From Vreelandella jeotgali Hwa (lineage in GTDB: Bacteria; Pseudomonadota; Gammaproteobacteria; Pseudomonadales; Halomonadaceae): a DNA stretch of 64,000 nucleotides. The notes under the pieces were generated by a model. It had not been told where the DNA came from. It worked only from the letters and a program-made list of their open reading frames with translations, and did not search any database. Of the stretch, positions 11,887-24,743 are shown piece by piece (position 1 is the first letter of the stretch; every line of letters begins with the position of its first letter). Both the position numbers and the translations under genes were made by a program. The stretch is from assembly GCF_000334215.1 (NCBI RefSeq), contig NZ_AMQY01000003.1, positions 57,843 to 121,842 of the forward strand, given 5' to 3'.

Positions 11887-12687
11887 TTATCCATAAAACA
11901 ACCACAGTAGCCATGCGCCCAGAATCAGGCGATACACCACAAAGGGCTGCATACCCAGCCGGGTAATAAACGCCAGGAACAGGCGAATACACAGATAGGC
12001 ACTGATTCCCGCCAGTGCCGTACCCCACAATAGCGTGGCCCAGTCGATGGGCGCCGTCTGGCGGCTCAGGGTCAGGATTTCCATACCGCTGGCGAGGATG
12101 ATCACCGGGATCGAGAGTAGAAACGAAAACCGCGCCGCCGCTTCACGTCCCAGCCCCAGCAATAAAGCGGCGGTCATGGTAATGCCCGAGCGCGACGTGC
12201 CGGGAATCAGCGCCAGCGCCTGCGCCAAGCCGATAATCGCGATATCGCGACCGCGCACCCGGTATTCGTCCCGCTGCCCGACCTCGCCACGGTCGGCATA
12301 GCCCAGCAGGAGACCAAAGCCGATCATTGCCGCGGCGATAACCGGCGTAGTGCGCAGCTGGCCTTCGATAAGGTCGTGCAGCACAAAGCCGATGGCGCAC
12401 ACCGGCAGCGTCGCCAATACCAGGGCCAGCGCCAGCCGCGCTTCGGTATCGACGCCGCGCCCTCTCAGCGCGGCGAGGCTGCTTTGCAGCATGGCGATGA
12501 TTTGGTGACGAAAGCAGGCCATCACCGCCAGCAGGCTACCCAGATGCAGAGCGACGTCGAAGGCCAGGCCCTGATCATTCCAGGGCGTCAGCGCGGGGAT
12601 TAAAATCAGGTGCGCCGAGCTCGAGACCGGCAAGAACTCGGTGAATCCCTGCACCACGGCCAACACAACGACTTGTAGCCAATCCAT
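11887..12687 (-). CDS. uppP: Undecaprenyl-diphosphate phosphatase
   Basis: A 266-residue, very hydrophobic UppP/BacA protein with about eight membrane segments. Family motifs are visible: the Glu-rich QGFTEFLPVSSSAH near residue 13 and PGTSRSGITMTAA about residue 160. It dephosphorylates undecaprenyl pyrophosphate to recycle the lipid carrier of peptidoglycan synthesis, and low-level bacitracin resistance is typical. I chose the ATG at 12687, with CAGGT upstream; a TTG at 12702 is possible. It is the first gene of a minus-strand run to apbE, glmU and glmS, so cell-wall precursor and carrier supply are grouped. Confidence 0.93.
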   Translation of the reverse strand: MDWLQVVVLAVVQGFTEFLPVSSSAHLILIPALTPWNDQGLAFDVALHLGSLLAVMACFRHQIIAMLQSSLAALRGRGVDTEARLALALVLATLPVCAIGFVLHDLIEGQLRTTPVIAAAMIGFGLLLGYADRGEVGQRDEYRVRGRDIAIIGLAQALALIPGTSRSGITMTAALLLGLGREAAARFSFLLSIPVIILASGMEILTLSRQTAPIDWATLLWGTALAGISAYLCIRLFLAFITRLGMQPFVVYRLILGAWLLWLFYG

Positions 12688-12898
12688 TCCATTAACCTGC
12701 AAGAGTCAGTAGGCACCGAGGTGCGTTGATACCGGGGCCCGTTGATTGTATCACTGGCGCCTCAGAATACAGGTATAACGACGTACTGTCCGCCCTGGTC
12801 CGTCCTCACCGCCGGCAAAGCGGCGGCCGGTTGCGTTACAATGGCTACCGCCTCCTTTTTACCAGTGATTCAAACCAGTGATTCGGTCAAGGTGACCC

Positions 12899-14080
12899 AT
12901 GCACCACAGCGCTGAACGGCAGGAAGAACAGATGAGCCGCGACGCCAGGCACGTCACCCATGTGGGTGCCTGGCTGGATGGCGGGCTGGGCCTGCTCAAG
13001 ATGGCCACGGGATTCTGGGTGGGCTCGTCGGCGCTGATCGCCGACGGCGTCCACTCGCTTTCCGACCTGGTCACCAACGGTTTTGTGCTGGCCGCGATTC
13101 ATTATGGCCATCAGGCGCCCGATCACGACCACCAGTACGGTCACGGCCGCATTGAAACCCTGACCACCCTGCTGCTAGGCAGCGTGCTGATCTTTGTCGC
13201 CGGGGGAATTGCCTGGTCGAGTCTGGAACGGCTGTTCAGCGGCCGACAGGTACCCCAACCGGGGCTCTGGGCCATACTCCTGGCCGGGCTGGCGCTGGTC
13301 GCCAAGGAATGGATTTTCCGCTATACCATGCGCGTGGCCAAGCGAGTGCGTTCCCGGCTGCTGGAAGCCAACGCCTGGCACGCCCGCAGCGATGCGCTGT
13401 CCACGGTGGTGGTATTGATTGCCATGATCGCCGCCCAGATGGGGCTGGGCTGGGTCGATGCCGCCGCGGCTACCATCGTTGGCCTGCTGGTGGGCAAAGT
13501 TGGCTGGGACCTGCTGTGGGAATCGGCCCGGGAGCTGGTCGACACTGCCCTGCCCGACGATGCCCAGCGCCAAATGCACGACGTCGCGGAAGGCGTCCCG
13601 GGCGTGGAAAGCGTCCACGACCTGCGCACACGCCGATCGGCGGGCTGGGTGATCGTCGACCTGCACGTCGTGGTCGCCCGGCGGGTAAGCGTTTCCGAAG
13701 CCCACGAAATCGGCAACGAAGTCAGCCGCCGGCTGCGCCACACCTTCCCTTCGCTCACCGATGTCACCTTCCACATCGACCCCGAAGACGACGCCGGCGA
13801 AGGCGATCCCAGCCAGCTACCCGGGCTGCCGCTGCGCCCCGAGGTCGAGGCGACTCTGGATAATCGCTGGTATGCCCACCCGGTATGGCGTACCCGGGCG
13901 GAGCTCCAGCTGCATTATCTCGGCGGTCGCGTCTCGGTTTCGCTGATTATCGGCGATCCTGTGCATCAGCCGCCGCAATGTCTGGCCAGCCAGCTCAAGG
14001 CGCTGGCCGACGATGTGACATGGCTGGGTAACGTCGAGGTGCTGTTCATTACCCGAGCGACCAGCCACGCTGCCGATTGA
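12899..14080 (+). CDS. Cation diffusion facilitator (CDF) metal exporter
   Basis: A 393-residue inner-membrane protein with the CDF/ZitB-FieF layout: six N-terminal membrane segments (about residues 20-220) and a cytoplasmic metal-binding dimer domain. Metal-site residues typical of the transport site appear as ALIADGVHSLSD in TM2 and HARSDALS in TM5. The His-rich YGHQAPDHDHQYGHGR loop near residues 62-77 is a likely metal capture segment. The C-terminal domain is longer than in FieF (extra ~80 residues after residue 300). It exports Zn, Fe, Co or Mn with proton exchange. AAGGTGA precedes the ATG. It is divergent from uppP and converges with mgtE. Confidence 0.9.
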   Translation: MHHSAERQEEQMSRDARHVTHVGAWLDGGLGLLKMATGFWVGSSALIADGVHSLSDLVTNGFVLAAIHYGHQAPDHDHQYGHGRIETLTTLLLGSVLIFVAGGIAWSSLERLFSGRQVPQPGLWAILLAGLALVAKEWIFRYTMRVAKRVRSRLLEANAWHARSDALSTVVVLIAMIAAQMGLGWVDAAAATIVGLLVGKVGWDLLWESARELVDTALPDDAQRQMHDVAEGVPGVESVHDLRTRRSAGWVIVDLHVVVARRVSVSEAHEIGNEVSRRLRHTFPSLTDVTFHIDPEDDAGEGDPSQLPGLPLRPEVEATLDNRWYAHPVWRTRAELQLHYLGGRVSVSLIIGDPVHQPPQCLASQLKALADDVTWLGNVEVLFITRATSHAAD

Positions 14081-14094
14081 CGGTCATCGCCCGG

Positions 14095-15504
14095 CTAGCC
14101 GCCGACCCCGGACAGCACCGCCGTGGCAATGCTGAAGTAGATCACCACGCCCGAGGCGTCGATCAGGGTGGTCACCAGCGGCGCCGAGGCCGTCGCCGGG
14201 TCAAGCTTGAAGCGCTCCAGCACAAACGGCAAGCACATGCCCAACAGGCTGCCGAACAGCACAATGGTGATCATGCTGGTGGCCACAATCAGCGCCACCG
14301 CATTGCCGCCCCGCATGATGCCGATAGGCGCCACGGCAATCGCCATGGTCAGTCCCAGCGAGCCGGCGACAAGCAGTTCGCGGCCGAGCATTTTGCCCCA
14401 GTCCTTGACGCCCACGTCGCCGGTGGCCATGCCGCGCACCATCAGCGTAGCGGCCTGGGCGCCGGCGTTACCCCCGCTGCCGATCAGCAGCGGTAAAAAG
14501 AACACCAGCGCGACCTGGGCGGCAATGGTGTCCTCGAAATAGGCAATGCCGGCACCGGAAAACAGGTTGGCAAACACCAGCAGTACCAGCCAGAACACCC
14601 GCTTGCGGTACAGCGTGCGCAGCGGTACCCGGCTGATGCCGTCTTCCAGCTGCCCGATCGACATCCCCTTGTGGATATCCTCGGTAGCCTCGGACTCCGC
14701 CACGTCCATGGCGTCGTCGTGGGTGACAATTCCCACCATGCGGTTCTCATCGTCGATTACCGGCAGGGCGATCAGGTCATAGCGGGCGACAATACGCGCC
14801 ACTTCTTCCTGCAGCTCGTCCACCGTGGCGCTGATAACGTCGCGAATCATGAGGTCATCAACGACCGCACCGGGGCGTGCCACCATCAGCTGGCGCAGCG
14901 ACATGGTGCCGATCAGACCGCCGTCGGCGGCGAGGATATACAGCTGATACACGGTTTCGGCATCGGGCGCGGTCTGGCGCACCCGCATCAGCGCCCGGGA
15001 TACCGTCATGCCGCTGGCAATGGGAACATAGTCGGAGGTCATGATGGCGCCGGCACAGCCCTCCTCATAGCTGGCCAAACGCTTGAGGTCTTCGCGTTCC
15101 TTGCGCGCCATGCGCCGCAGCAGGGCTTCACGACGGTCGTCGTCCAGCAGATTGAACAGGTCGGCGCGCTCGTCCGAGCCCATTTCTTCCAGCAGCTTGA
15201 GCCCGCTCACATCGTCCAGCGCACCGATGATCATCAGCTGATGGTTGCCGGGCAGATAGCCCAGCACGTTGGCCGCACGATCATTGGCGAGCAAGCCCAG
15301 GGTGGCCATCGCCGCCTGCGGCGCATCCTCATCCTCGATCAGGCTTTCGACTATCTCGCCGATATCCGGGGAGCGGATTTCACTCAGCCGCTCGGCCAGC
15401 ATTTCGCGGTCCGCCGACCCGAATCCCTGCTCAGGCGCGGCGGTGTCGTGCAGCCTGAGCAAATCCTGTTTCAACGCATCCAGCGTCTTGTCATCGAGCG
15501 CCAT
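14095..15504 (-). CDS. mgtE: Magnesium transporter MgtE
   Basis: A 469-residue protein with the full MgtE layout. A soluble N domain (about 1-140) of short helical repeats is followed by two CBS domains (about 140-270; ASYEEGCAGAIMTSDYVPI opens the first) and five membrane segments from about residue 300. The pore-region signature GGNAGAQAATLMVRG is visible near residue 344. MgtE is a Mg2+-gated channel whose cytoplasmic domain closes it at high Mg2+. It converges with the CDF exporter 14 bases away and has about 180 bases upstream, shared with the ATP synthase terminator. Confidence 0.95.
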   Translation of the reverse strand: MALDDKTLDALKQDLLRLHDTAAPEQGFGSADREMLAERLSEIRSPDIGEIVESLIEDEDAPQAAMATLGLLANDRAANVLGYLPGNHQLMIIGALDDVSGLKLLEEMGSDERADLFNLLDDDRREALLRRMARKEREDLKRLASYEEGCAGAIMTSDYVPIASGMTVSRALMRVRQTAPDAETVYQLYILAADGGLIGTMSLRQLMVARPGAVVDDLMIRDVISATVDELQEEVARIVARYDLIALPVIDDENRMVGIVTHDDAMDVAESEATEDIHKGMSIGQLEDGISRVPLRTLYRKRVFWLVLLVFANLFSGAGIAYFEDTIAAQVALVFFLPLLIGSGGNAGAQAATLMVRGMATGDVGVKDWGKMLGRELLVAGSLGLTMAIAVAPIGIMRGGNAVALIVATSMITIVLFGSLLGMCLPFVLERFKLDPATASAPLVTTLIDASGVVIYFSIATAVLSGVGG

Positions 15505-15685
15505 GGGCTATCCTCCGCGCAGCGGTTGCTATGACGACAGGGTCGTTTGCCGCAAGGACCGGTGCATCCGCATCACACGACAATGGCGCGTCGCGGCTTG
15601 TGCAGGAAGCGGTTATTACGACAAACGGGTATCGTCTGCTGTTCTGTTTCCCAATACTACCAGACAGGGAAAACACCGCTCGGAC

Positions 15686-15728
15686 AAAAAAAGCGCCCCC
15701 TAGCTCCGTCGGAGAGCCAGAGGGCGCT
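15686..15728 (-). terminator. Rho-independent terminator of the ATP synthase operon
   Basis: Read on the minus strand, a GC-rich stem (AGCGCCCTCTGGCTC pairing with GAGCTAGGGGGCGCT around a short loop) is followed at once by seven T residues. It lies about 25 bases after the atpC stop. The stem has one or two mismatches, and the T-run faces away from atpC as expected. Confidence 0.9.
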
Positions 15729-15752
15729 ATCGGGTATCTACCGCGCTATGCG

Positions 15753-16175
15753 CTAGCCAAGCCGATTGCGCAACTGCTGTATCGTACGCAGTTTGGCGAC
15801 CGCTTCGGCCAGCTCGGCCGATGCCCGGGTGTAATCGAGCTCGGCCGATTTTTCGTTCAGCGAGTGCAGCGCTTCGCGGCGAGACTCTTCGGCGGCCTTT
15901 TCATCGAGATCGTGCGCCCGAATGGCCGAATCCGCCAGAATCGTCACAACGTCGGGCTGTACTTCCATGAAGCCACCGGAAACGAAGAAGTTTTCCTCGT
16001 CGCCGCCTTCGATCTTCACGCGTACCGGCCCCGGTTTCAGCGACGTCAGCAGCGGAGTGTGGCCCGGCAGAATACCGAGATCACCCGCCGAGCCAGCCGC
16101 AATCACCTGTTCAACGCTGCCCGAGTAAATCGATGCTTCGGCGCTGACGATGTTGCAATTCACACTATTCGCCAT
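15753..16175 (-). CDS. atpC: ATP synthase F1 subunit epsilon
   Basis: A 140-residue protein with the N-terminal beta-sandwich (starting NSVNCNIVSAEASIYSG) carrying GDLGILPGHTPLL, the conserved epsilon signature, and a C-terminal helical hairpin from about residue 90. It couples the F1 rotor stalk and can inhibit ATP hydrolysis. It is the last gene of the atp operon, 24 bases after atpD and just before the operon terminator. Confidence 0.96.
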   Translation of the reverse strand: MANSVNCNIVSAEASIYSGSVEQVIAAGSAGDLGILPGHTPLLTSLKPGPVRVKIEGGDEENFFVSGGFMEVQPDVVTILADSAIRAHDLDEKAAEESRREALHSLNEKSAELDYTRASAELAEAVAKLRTIQQLRNRLG

Positions 16176-16199
16176 GGCGAACCTCCCTGGGGAACGGGC

Positions 16200-17591
<1,392 letters not shown>

Positions 17592-17643
17592 TTAAAACCT
17601 GTCAATGAAACCTGTGTGCCGGGAAGCAGCGCCTCCCGAGGCG

Positions 17644-18528
17644 TTATACGGCAGCAGCACCGCCGACGATTTCGGAAATTTCCTGGGTAATGGCGGCCTG
17701 ACGGGCCTTGTTGTAAACCATCTCCAGATCGTCGACCAGGTCGCCGGCGTTGTCGGTCGCGCTTTTCATGGCAATCATCCGCGCCGCCTGTTCACAGGCA
17801 CCGTTTTCCACCACCGCCTGATATACCTGCGATTCGATAAAGCGAACCAGCAGGCTATCAAGCAACGCCTTGGCATCCGGTTCATACAGGTAGTCCCAGC
17901 TCCGGGGACGGGCGTTTTCCTGATTCGTCTCGTCATCGCCCACGTCGGTTGACAGCGGCAGAAGCTGACGCACCACCGGTTTTTGCGTCATGGTGTTAAC
18001 GAATTCGTTGTGCACCACGTAGAGACGATCGAGCTGGCCTTCGTCATACGCTTCCAGCATGACCTTGACGCTACCAATCAGGTCTTCGACCCGGGGAGCT
18101 TCCCCCAGGCCGCTTTTGGCTGCCACCAGCCTGCCGCCATACTTGTTGAAAAAATGGCTGGCCTTGCCACCCAGCGCGCAGAAATCCATTTCCACGTCCT
18201 GATCGCGCCAGGCGCCGGCGTCCTTGACCGTGGCCTTGAACAGGTTGGTGTTCAAACCGCCGCACAGGCCACGATCCGAGGACACCACGATGTAGCCCAC
18301 GCGCTTTACTTCATCGCGCGGCAGCGTGTAGGCGTGGCGGTACTCGGGATTGGCGTCGGCAAGGTGAGCCACCACGTTGCGGATTTCCCTGGCGTAAGGA
18401 TGGCTGGCCTTCATCAAATCTTGCGCTTTACGCATTTTTGATGCAGCGACCATCTCCATGGCGCTGGTAATCTTTTGCGTATTCTTGATGCTCCCGATCT
18501 GGGAGCGTATCTCTTTGGCAGCTGCCAT
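17644..18528 (-). CDS. atpG: ATP synthase F1 subunit gamma
   Basis: A 294-residue central-stalk subunit. The N-terminal helix contains [20 protein letters not shown] followed by the conserved [14 protein letters not shown]. The C-terminal helix ends with [19 protein letters not shown], the family signature. It rotates inside the alpha3beta3 head. The insert near residues 195-215 (rich in Asp, Asn and Arg) is slightly longer than in enterobacteria. Same strand and tight spacing place it in the atp operon between atpA and atpD. Confidence 0.97.
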   Translation of the reverse strand: MAAAKEIRSQIGSIKNTQKITSAMEMVAASKMRKAQDLMKASHPYAREIRNVVAHLADANPEYRHAYTLPRDEVKRVGYIVVSSDRGLCGGLNTNLFKATVKDAGAWRDQDVEMDFCALGGKASHFFNKYGGRLVAAKSGLGEAPRVEDLIGSVKVMLEAYDEGQLDRLYVVHNEFVNTMTQKPVVRQLLPLSTDVGDDETNQENARPRSWDYLYEPDAKALLDSLLVRFIESQVYQAVVENGACEQAARMIAMKSATDNAGDLVDDLEMVYNKARQAAITQEISEIVGGAAAV

Positions 18529-18598
18529 AGCGATCTACCTCTCGTTCGTGGCTCTCAGAAAAGCAGGCAGGCCCACCGCCACGGGTGAGCCCAATCCT

Positions 18599-20143
18599 TT
18601 ACCAGGTCTGAGTCGCCTTGAACTGTTCGAGGACCGTCTTCAAGCCTTCCCTGGTCTCGTCGTTGTAGTCGCCGGACTGGCTGATGCTGTCCATCAGCTC
18701 TGCGTGCTCGTCGCGGGCGTAATCGTGCAGGGCGCTTTCAAAGTCCAGCACTTTATCCACCTCGACTTCTTCCAGGTGGCCCTCGTTGGCCGCATATAGC
18801 GTCAACGCCATCTGCGCCACGGACATCGGCGAATACTGCTTCTGCTTCATCAGCTCGGTAACGCGCTGGCCGTGCTCCAGCTGCTTGCGCGTGGCTTCGT
18901 CGAGATCCGAAGCAAACTGGGCAAAGGCCGCGAGCTCGCGGTACTGGGCCAGCGCCAGACGGATGCTGCCGCCGAGCTTCTTGATCACCTTGGTCTGCGC
19001 CGAGCCGCCGACACGAGATACCGACAGGCCGGCGTTGATCGCCGGGCGGATGCCCGAATTGAACAGGTCGGTCTGCAGGAAAATCTGGCCGTCGGTGATC
19101 GAGATCACGTTGGTGGGAACGAACGCGGAAACGTCGCCGCCCTGGGTCTCGATGATCGGCAGCGCGGTCAGCGAACCGGTCTTGCCCTTGACTTCGCCGT
19201 TGGTGAACTTCTCGACGTAGTCTTCGTTGACCCGTGCCGCACGCTCGAGCAGACGCGAGTGGAGATAGAAGACGTCGCCCGGGAAGGCTTCACGGCCCGG
19301 CGGACGGCGCAGCAGCAGCGATACCTGGCGGTAGGCCACGGCCTGCTTGGACAGGTCGTCGTAGGTAATCAGCGCGTCTTCGCCGCGGTCGCGGAAGTAC
19401 TCGCCCATGGTGCAACCCGCGTAGGCCGCGAGGAACTGCATGGGCGCCGGGTCGGCAGCGCCGGCACAGACGATGATGGTGTGGTCCATCGCGCCGTGCT
19501 CTTCGAGCTTGCGCACCATGTTGGCAACGGTGGACTGCTTCTGGCCGATGGCCACGTAAACGCAGGTCACACCCTTGCCTTTCTGGTTGATGATGGCGTC
19601 GATGGCGATGGCCGATTTACCGATCTGGCGGTCGCCGATGATCAGCTCACGCTGGCCGCGGCCGATCGGCACCATGGCGTCGATGGCCTTGAAACCGGTC
19701 TGGATCGGCTGGTCGACGCCTTCGCGGGTGATAACGCCCGGCGCTACCTTTTCGACCGCGTCGGTTTCCTTGGCGTCGATGTCGCCCTTGCCGTCGATGG
19801 GGTTGCCCAGGGCGTCGACCACGCGGCCGATCAGCTCGGGGCCTACCGGCACTTCCAGAATGCGGCCGGTGCACTCGGCGACCATGCCTTCTTCCAGCTG
19901 CAGGTAGTCGCCCAGCACGACTGCACCGACGGAGTCGCGCTCGAGGTTGAGCACCATGCCGTAAATGCTGCCGGGAAATTCAATCATTTCACCAAACATC
20001 GCGTCTTCGAGGCCGTGAACTTTCACGATGCCGTCGGAGACGCTGACGATGGTACCCTGATTACGGGCTTCGGATGCGACGTCAAGCTTCTCGATACGCT
20101 GCTTGATGATGTCGCTGATCTCGGAAGGATTCAGTTGCTGCAT
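18599..20143 (-). CDS. atpA: ATP synthase F1 subunit alpha
   Basis: A 514-residue subunit starting [17 protein letters not shown]. The nucleotide-binding P-loop reads GDRQIGKSA at about residues 170-178, against the more usual GDRQTGKT. The signature [17 protein letters not shown] near 365 is intact. Alpha subunits bind ATP non-catalytically and contribute the arginine finger. Standard length. It follows atpH by 16 bases in the operon. Confidence 0.98.
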   Translation of the reverse strand: MQQLNPSEISDIIKQRIEKLDVASEARNQGTIVSVSDGIVKVHGLEDAMFGEMIEFPGSIYGMVLNLERDSVGAVVLGDYLQLEEGMVAECTGRILEVPVGPELIGRVVDALGNPIDGKGDIDAKETDAVEKVAPGVITREGVDQPIQTGFKAIDAMVPIGRGQRELIIGDRQIGKSAIAIDAIINQKGKGVTCVYVAIGQKQSTVANMVRKLEEHGAMDHTIIVCAGAADPAPMQFLAAYAGCTMGEYFRDRGEDALITYDDLSKQAVAYRQVSLLLRRPPGREAFPGDVFYLHSRLLERAARVNEDYVEKFTNGEVKGKTGSLTALPIIETQGGDVSAFVPTNVISITDGQIFLQTDLFNSGIRPAINAGLSVSRVGGSAQTKVIKKLGGSIRLALAQYRELAAFAQFASDLDEATRKQLEHGQRVTELMKQKQYSPMSVAQMALTLYAANEGHLEEVEVDKVLDFESALHDYARDEHAELMDSISQSGDYNDETREGLKTVLEQFKATQTW

Positions 20144-20159
20144 GCCATGTCCCTCAAAC

Positions 20160-20711
20160 TCAAGTGGTCAACGCTTCGGAAAGACGGTTCAATCGACCGC
20201 GCACCGAGCCATCGATAACGGTGTCGCCGGCGCGCAGAATAGCGCCGCCGATCAGCGATTCATCCACCTGAGTGGTAATGGAGATTTCGCGATTCAGACG
20301 TTTTTTAAGCGCGTTCAGCAGCGTCGTTTGCTGCTTGTCATCGAGCTTAAAGGCTGACGTCACGTTTACGTCGATACGCTGCTCGTGCCCTGCACGCAGC
20401 CGCTCGAACTGGGCGGCAATGGCGTCCAGCGCGCCCAGACGATGCTCGGCTGCCAGGTTGGCCAGAAAGCGTTCAAAGGCCTTGCCGGCGGCCTTGGCCA
20501 ATTTGCCATCGGCCAGAATACCGGTCAGCAAGGCGACTTTCTGCTCATTAACCAGCCGGGGACTGCTCAGCAGGCTACTTGCATCTGCATCGCGTGTTGT
20601 CTGTCCCAGCAGGGTCAGGGCATTTGACCAGGCTTCGAGCACATCATTATCGCGCGCATAGTCAAACGCTGCCTGGGCGTAAGGACGAGCGACGGTAAGT
20701 TGTTCCGCCAT
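20160..20711 (-). CDS. atpH: ATP synthase F1 subunit delta
   Basis: A 183-residue peripheral-stalk subunit with the OSCP/delta N-terminal helical bundle beginning [16 protein letters not shown]. The C-terminal conserved segment [26 protein letters not shown] carries the family signature (seen around residues 145-170). It connects the b-dimer to the alpha subunits. It sits between atpF (14 bases) and atpA (16 bases). Confidence 0.96.
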   Translation of the reverse strand: MAEQLTVARPYAQAAFDYARDNDVLEAWSNALTLLGQTTRDADASSLLSSPRLVNEQKVALLTGILADGKLAKAAGKAFERFLANLAAEHRLGALDAIAAQFERLRAGHEQRIDVNVTSAFKLDDKQQTTLLNALKKRLNREISITTQVDESLIGGAILRAGDTVIDGSVRGRLNRLSEALTT

Positions 20712-20725
20712 GATTTACCTCCTCC

Positions 20726-21196
20726 TTACAGTTCAGCAGCCAGATTATCCAGCAGCTTGCGATGCGCTTTTTCGTCGACGGCGCTTTCCAGTACGCGCTC
20801 GGCGCCGAGTACGGCCAGATCGGCAACCTGACTACGCAGCTCTTCGCGGGCACGCTGCATGTCCTGATCGATAGCGGCGCGGGCGCCGTCGATCATGCGT
20901 TCGCCTTCGGCGCGGGCTTCCTCGCGTGCGTCTTCGATAATCTGGGCAGAGCGGTTATTCGCCTGCTCGAGAATCTCGGACGCCTGCTCCTTGCTTTCGC
21001 GCAGCGTCTGGTTGGCCTGTTCCTGCGCCACTTCGAGGTCACGCGATGCACGGCTTGCGGCGTCCAGACCATCAGCAATTCTTTTCTGCCGCTCATGGAG
21101 CGCATTGCTGATCGGCGGCCACACATACTTTATGCAAAACCAGACAAAGATCGCGAAGGCGATCGTCTGCCCGATTAGCGTCATGTTGATATTCAC
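20726..21196 (-). CDS. atpF: ATP synthase F0 subunit b
   Basis: A 156-residue protein with one N-terminal membrane helix (about residues 5-25, [20 protein letters not shown]) and a long charged helix with heptad character, rich in Ala, Glu, Arg and Gln, which forms the right-handed b-dimer stalk. Length equals that of the Escherichia coli protein. It lies between atpE and atpH in the operon. Confidence 0.97.
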   Translation of the reverse strand: MNINMTLIGQTIAFAIFVWFCIKYVWPPISNALHERQKRIADGLDAASRASRDLEVAQEQANQTLRESKEQASEILEQANNRSAQIIEDAREEARAEGERMIDGARAAIDQDMQRAREELRSQVADLAVLGAERVLESAVDEKAHRKLLDNLAAEL

Positions 21197-21272
21197 AGGG
21201 ATGTACCTCTGACAAGTTCGTGGCGACCGGGATGAAACAAAACCGAGCGGCTAGCGCTCGGCTGAGCTCGTT

Positions 21273-21527
<255 letters not shown>

Positions 21528-21551
21528 TTATGGGTGAAAAGTGTTGCTGGG

Positions 21552-22791
<1,240 letters not shown>

Positions 22792-22869
22792 AGTCCTTCA
22801 GGCCACTTTCAAGGGCATGCGTCTCCAGGGCGCAAGCGCTTGAGATCACAGCCTGCAAAATCATGCGCG

Positions 22870-22898
22870 ATTATAGGGAAGCGCTATCCCTCCTTCAA
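22870..22898 (-). promoter_or_regulatory. Sigma70-like promoter of the atp operon
   Basis: On the minus strand TTGAAG (22893-22898) is followed after exactly 17 bases by a perfect TATAAT (22870-22875). This leaves a leader of about 70 bases before the atpI start at 22791. It is the only such match I see in the 199-base parB-atpI gap. Confidence 0.75.
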
Positions 22899-22990
22899 CC
22901 AAGCTGCGCGTTTTTTCGACGTTATCGCAGTTTTTACGACCAAAGCGGAAGAGTTAGGGGGCGTTGCCCGCGAGATATTTAATAAGCCTG

Positions 22991-23923
22991 CTATTTGATG
23001 TGCCCCAGAATCCCGTCGAGCTCTTCCAGGCTGGAATAGCGAATGGTCAGCGCGCCCCTGCCCTTTTTTCCCTGCCGGATCGATACCGGCGCGCCGAGCC
23101 GCTCGCTGAGCGTTGTCTCCAACCGCGCCACGTCCGGCGAAGCCGGCTGTGACGCCGGCGACTTTTGAGGCGCGGCTGCCTGATCGATGACGCTTTTCAC
23201 CAGCGCTTCGGTGGCGCGCACGGTCAGGTCGCGATTGACCACGTCCCGGGCGACGCTTACCTGCTGACCGCCTGATAACGCCAGCAGCGCCCGGGCATGG
23301 CCCATGTCCAGGTCGCCGCGCTCCAGCAGCGTTTGCACTTCTTTTTCCAGCGTCAGCAAACGCAGCAGGTTGGCGACCTGGGTGCGTGACTTGCCCACGG
23401 TGTCGGCGATTTGTTGCTGCCTGAGGTCGAACTCATCACCCAGGCGCTTGAGCGCCAGCGCCTCTTCCACGGCGTTGAGGTTTTCGCGCTGGATGTTTTC
23501 GATCAGCGCCAGCGCCAGCGCCGCATCGTCGTCAACGTCGCGGACGATCGCGGGAATCACGTCGAGCTCGGCGAGCTGGGCGGCGCGGAAACGGCGCTCG
23601 CCGGCAATAATTTCGTAGCGCTGCCGGTCTACCGCGCGCACCACAATGGGCTGCATGATGCCCTGAGCGCGGATGGAATCGGCAAGTTCCTCCAGGGCCT
23701 CGGGAGGAAAATCGCGCCTTGGCTGATACTTGCCCCGGGCCAGCTGCCAGAGCGGCAGTCGCTCCAGGCGTTCGGTTTCTGCACCGGGGGCGGCAGCCGA
23801 CGGCGCCTGATCGTCAGCGGGAACACTGGCGGCGTCTGCCGCCACCTGGCCGTCATCCCCGGGGCCGGCCCCCGTCCCGATCAGGGCATCCAGCCCGCGC
23901 CCCAGCGCGCGTTTACGCGTCAT
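22991..23923 (-). CDS. parB: Chromosome-partitioning protein ParB
   Basis: A 310-residue ParB/Spo0J protein starting MTRKRALGRGLDALIG. The ParB/Srx nuclease-like domain contains the arginine-rich CTPase motif ERRFRAAQ (GERRFRAAQLAEL) near residue 110. A helix-turn-helix follows (about 160-190, QQIADTVGKSRTQVANLLRLL). The C-terminal dimerisation domain is at about 255-310. ParB spreads from parS sites near the origin and works with ParA in segregation. It lies 52 bases after parA. I saw no parS consensus in the surrounding intergenic DNA. Confidence 0.96.
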   Translation of the reverse strand: MTRKRALGRGLDALIGTGAGPGDDGQVAADAASVPADDQAPSAAAPGAETERLERLPLWQLARGKYQPRRDFPPEALEELADSIRAQGIMQPIVVRAVDRQRYEIIAGERRFRAAQLAELDVIPAIVRDVDDDAALALALIENIQRENLNAVEEALALKRLGDEFDLRQQQIADTVGKSRTQVANLLRLLTLEKEVQTLLERGDLDMGHARALLALSGGQQVSVARDVVNRDLTVRATEALVKSVIDQAAAPQKSPASQPASPDVARLETTLSERLGAPVSIRQGKKGRGALTIRYSSLEELDGILGHIK

Positions 23924-23975
23924 GGCTTTTCCTCATCATCAACCGAAGGTTCAACAAAGGCCCGGTACCCGGGCA

Positions 23976-24743
23976 TCACGCTGCCAGGCGCTTGAGCATT
24001 TCCCGGGCGAGTACACGATACGCCTGGTTGCCACGGGACAGGCGCGCGTACTGGTTGACCGGCAGGCCGTGGCTGGGCGCTTCGGCCAGCTTGACGTTGC
24101 GCGGAATCGTGGCCTTGAGCAGCCGGTCACCGAAGTAGCTGCGCAGCTGGCTGTCGACTTCCCGGGTCAGGCTCATGCGCTTGTCGTACATGGTGCGCAG
24201 GATACCCGAAATTTGCAGAGCGGGATTCACGCTTTGCTGGATCTGTTCGATGGTGCCCAGCAGCGCCGAAAGCCCTTCCAGGGCGTAAAATTCGCACTGT
24301 AGCGGAATCAGCACGCCATCGGCGGCGGTCAGGGCGTTGACCGTGAGCATATTGAGCGATGGTGGGCAATCGATCAGGATCAGATCGTAGTCGTCCTTCA
24401 ACGACCCAAGAGCCACGGCCAGACGGCCCTGGCGTTCGTCGCGCTGCAACAGCTCGACTTCCGCGGCGGTCAGGTCGCCGTTACCGGGCAGAACATCGTG
24501 GCCCGCCGGCAGATTGCCGACAACCGCATCCCGGGCGTTGGCCTCGCCCAGCAACACGTCAAGTACGCTGATATCGAGGTCGTGCTTGTCAATGCCGCTG
24601 CCCATGCTGGCATGCCCCTGGGGGTCAAGATCGACCAGCAGCACGCGACGCCCCAGCGCGACCAGGCTGGCAGCAAGGTTAACGGCCGACGTGGTTTTGC
24701 CCACGCCGCCTTTCTGATTGGTCAGGGCAATAATTTGGCTCAC
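23976..24743 (-). CDS. parA: Chromosome-partitioning ATPase ParA (Soj)
   Basis: A 255-residue ParA/MinD-type P-loop ATPase with deviant Walker A NQKGGVGKTT (residues 9-18), Walker A' LLVDLDPQGHA and Walker B LILIDCPPSLN. It starts with GTG at 24743, directly abutting the rsmG stop, with GGAGGGG a few bases upstream. It drives origin segregation with ParB. The mnmG-rsmG-parA-parB order is the classic origin-proximal cluster of bacteria. Confidence 0.96.
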   Translation of the reverse strand: MSQIIALTNQKGGVGKTTSAVNLAASLVALGRRVLLVDLDPQGHASMGSGIDKHDLDISVLDVLLGEANARDAVVGNLPAGHDVLPGNGDLTAAEVELLQRDERQGRLAVALGSLKDDYDLILIDCPPSLNMLTVNALTAADGVLIPLQCEFYALEGLSALLGTIEQIQQSVNPALQISGILRTMYDKRMSLTREVDSQLRSYFGDRLLKATIPRNVKLAEAPSHGLPVNQYARLSRGNQAYRVLAREMLKRLAA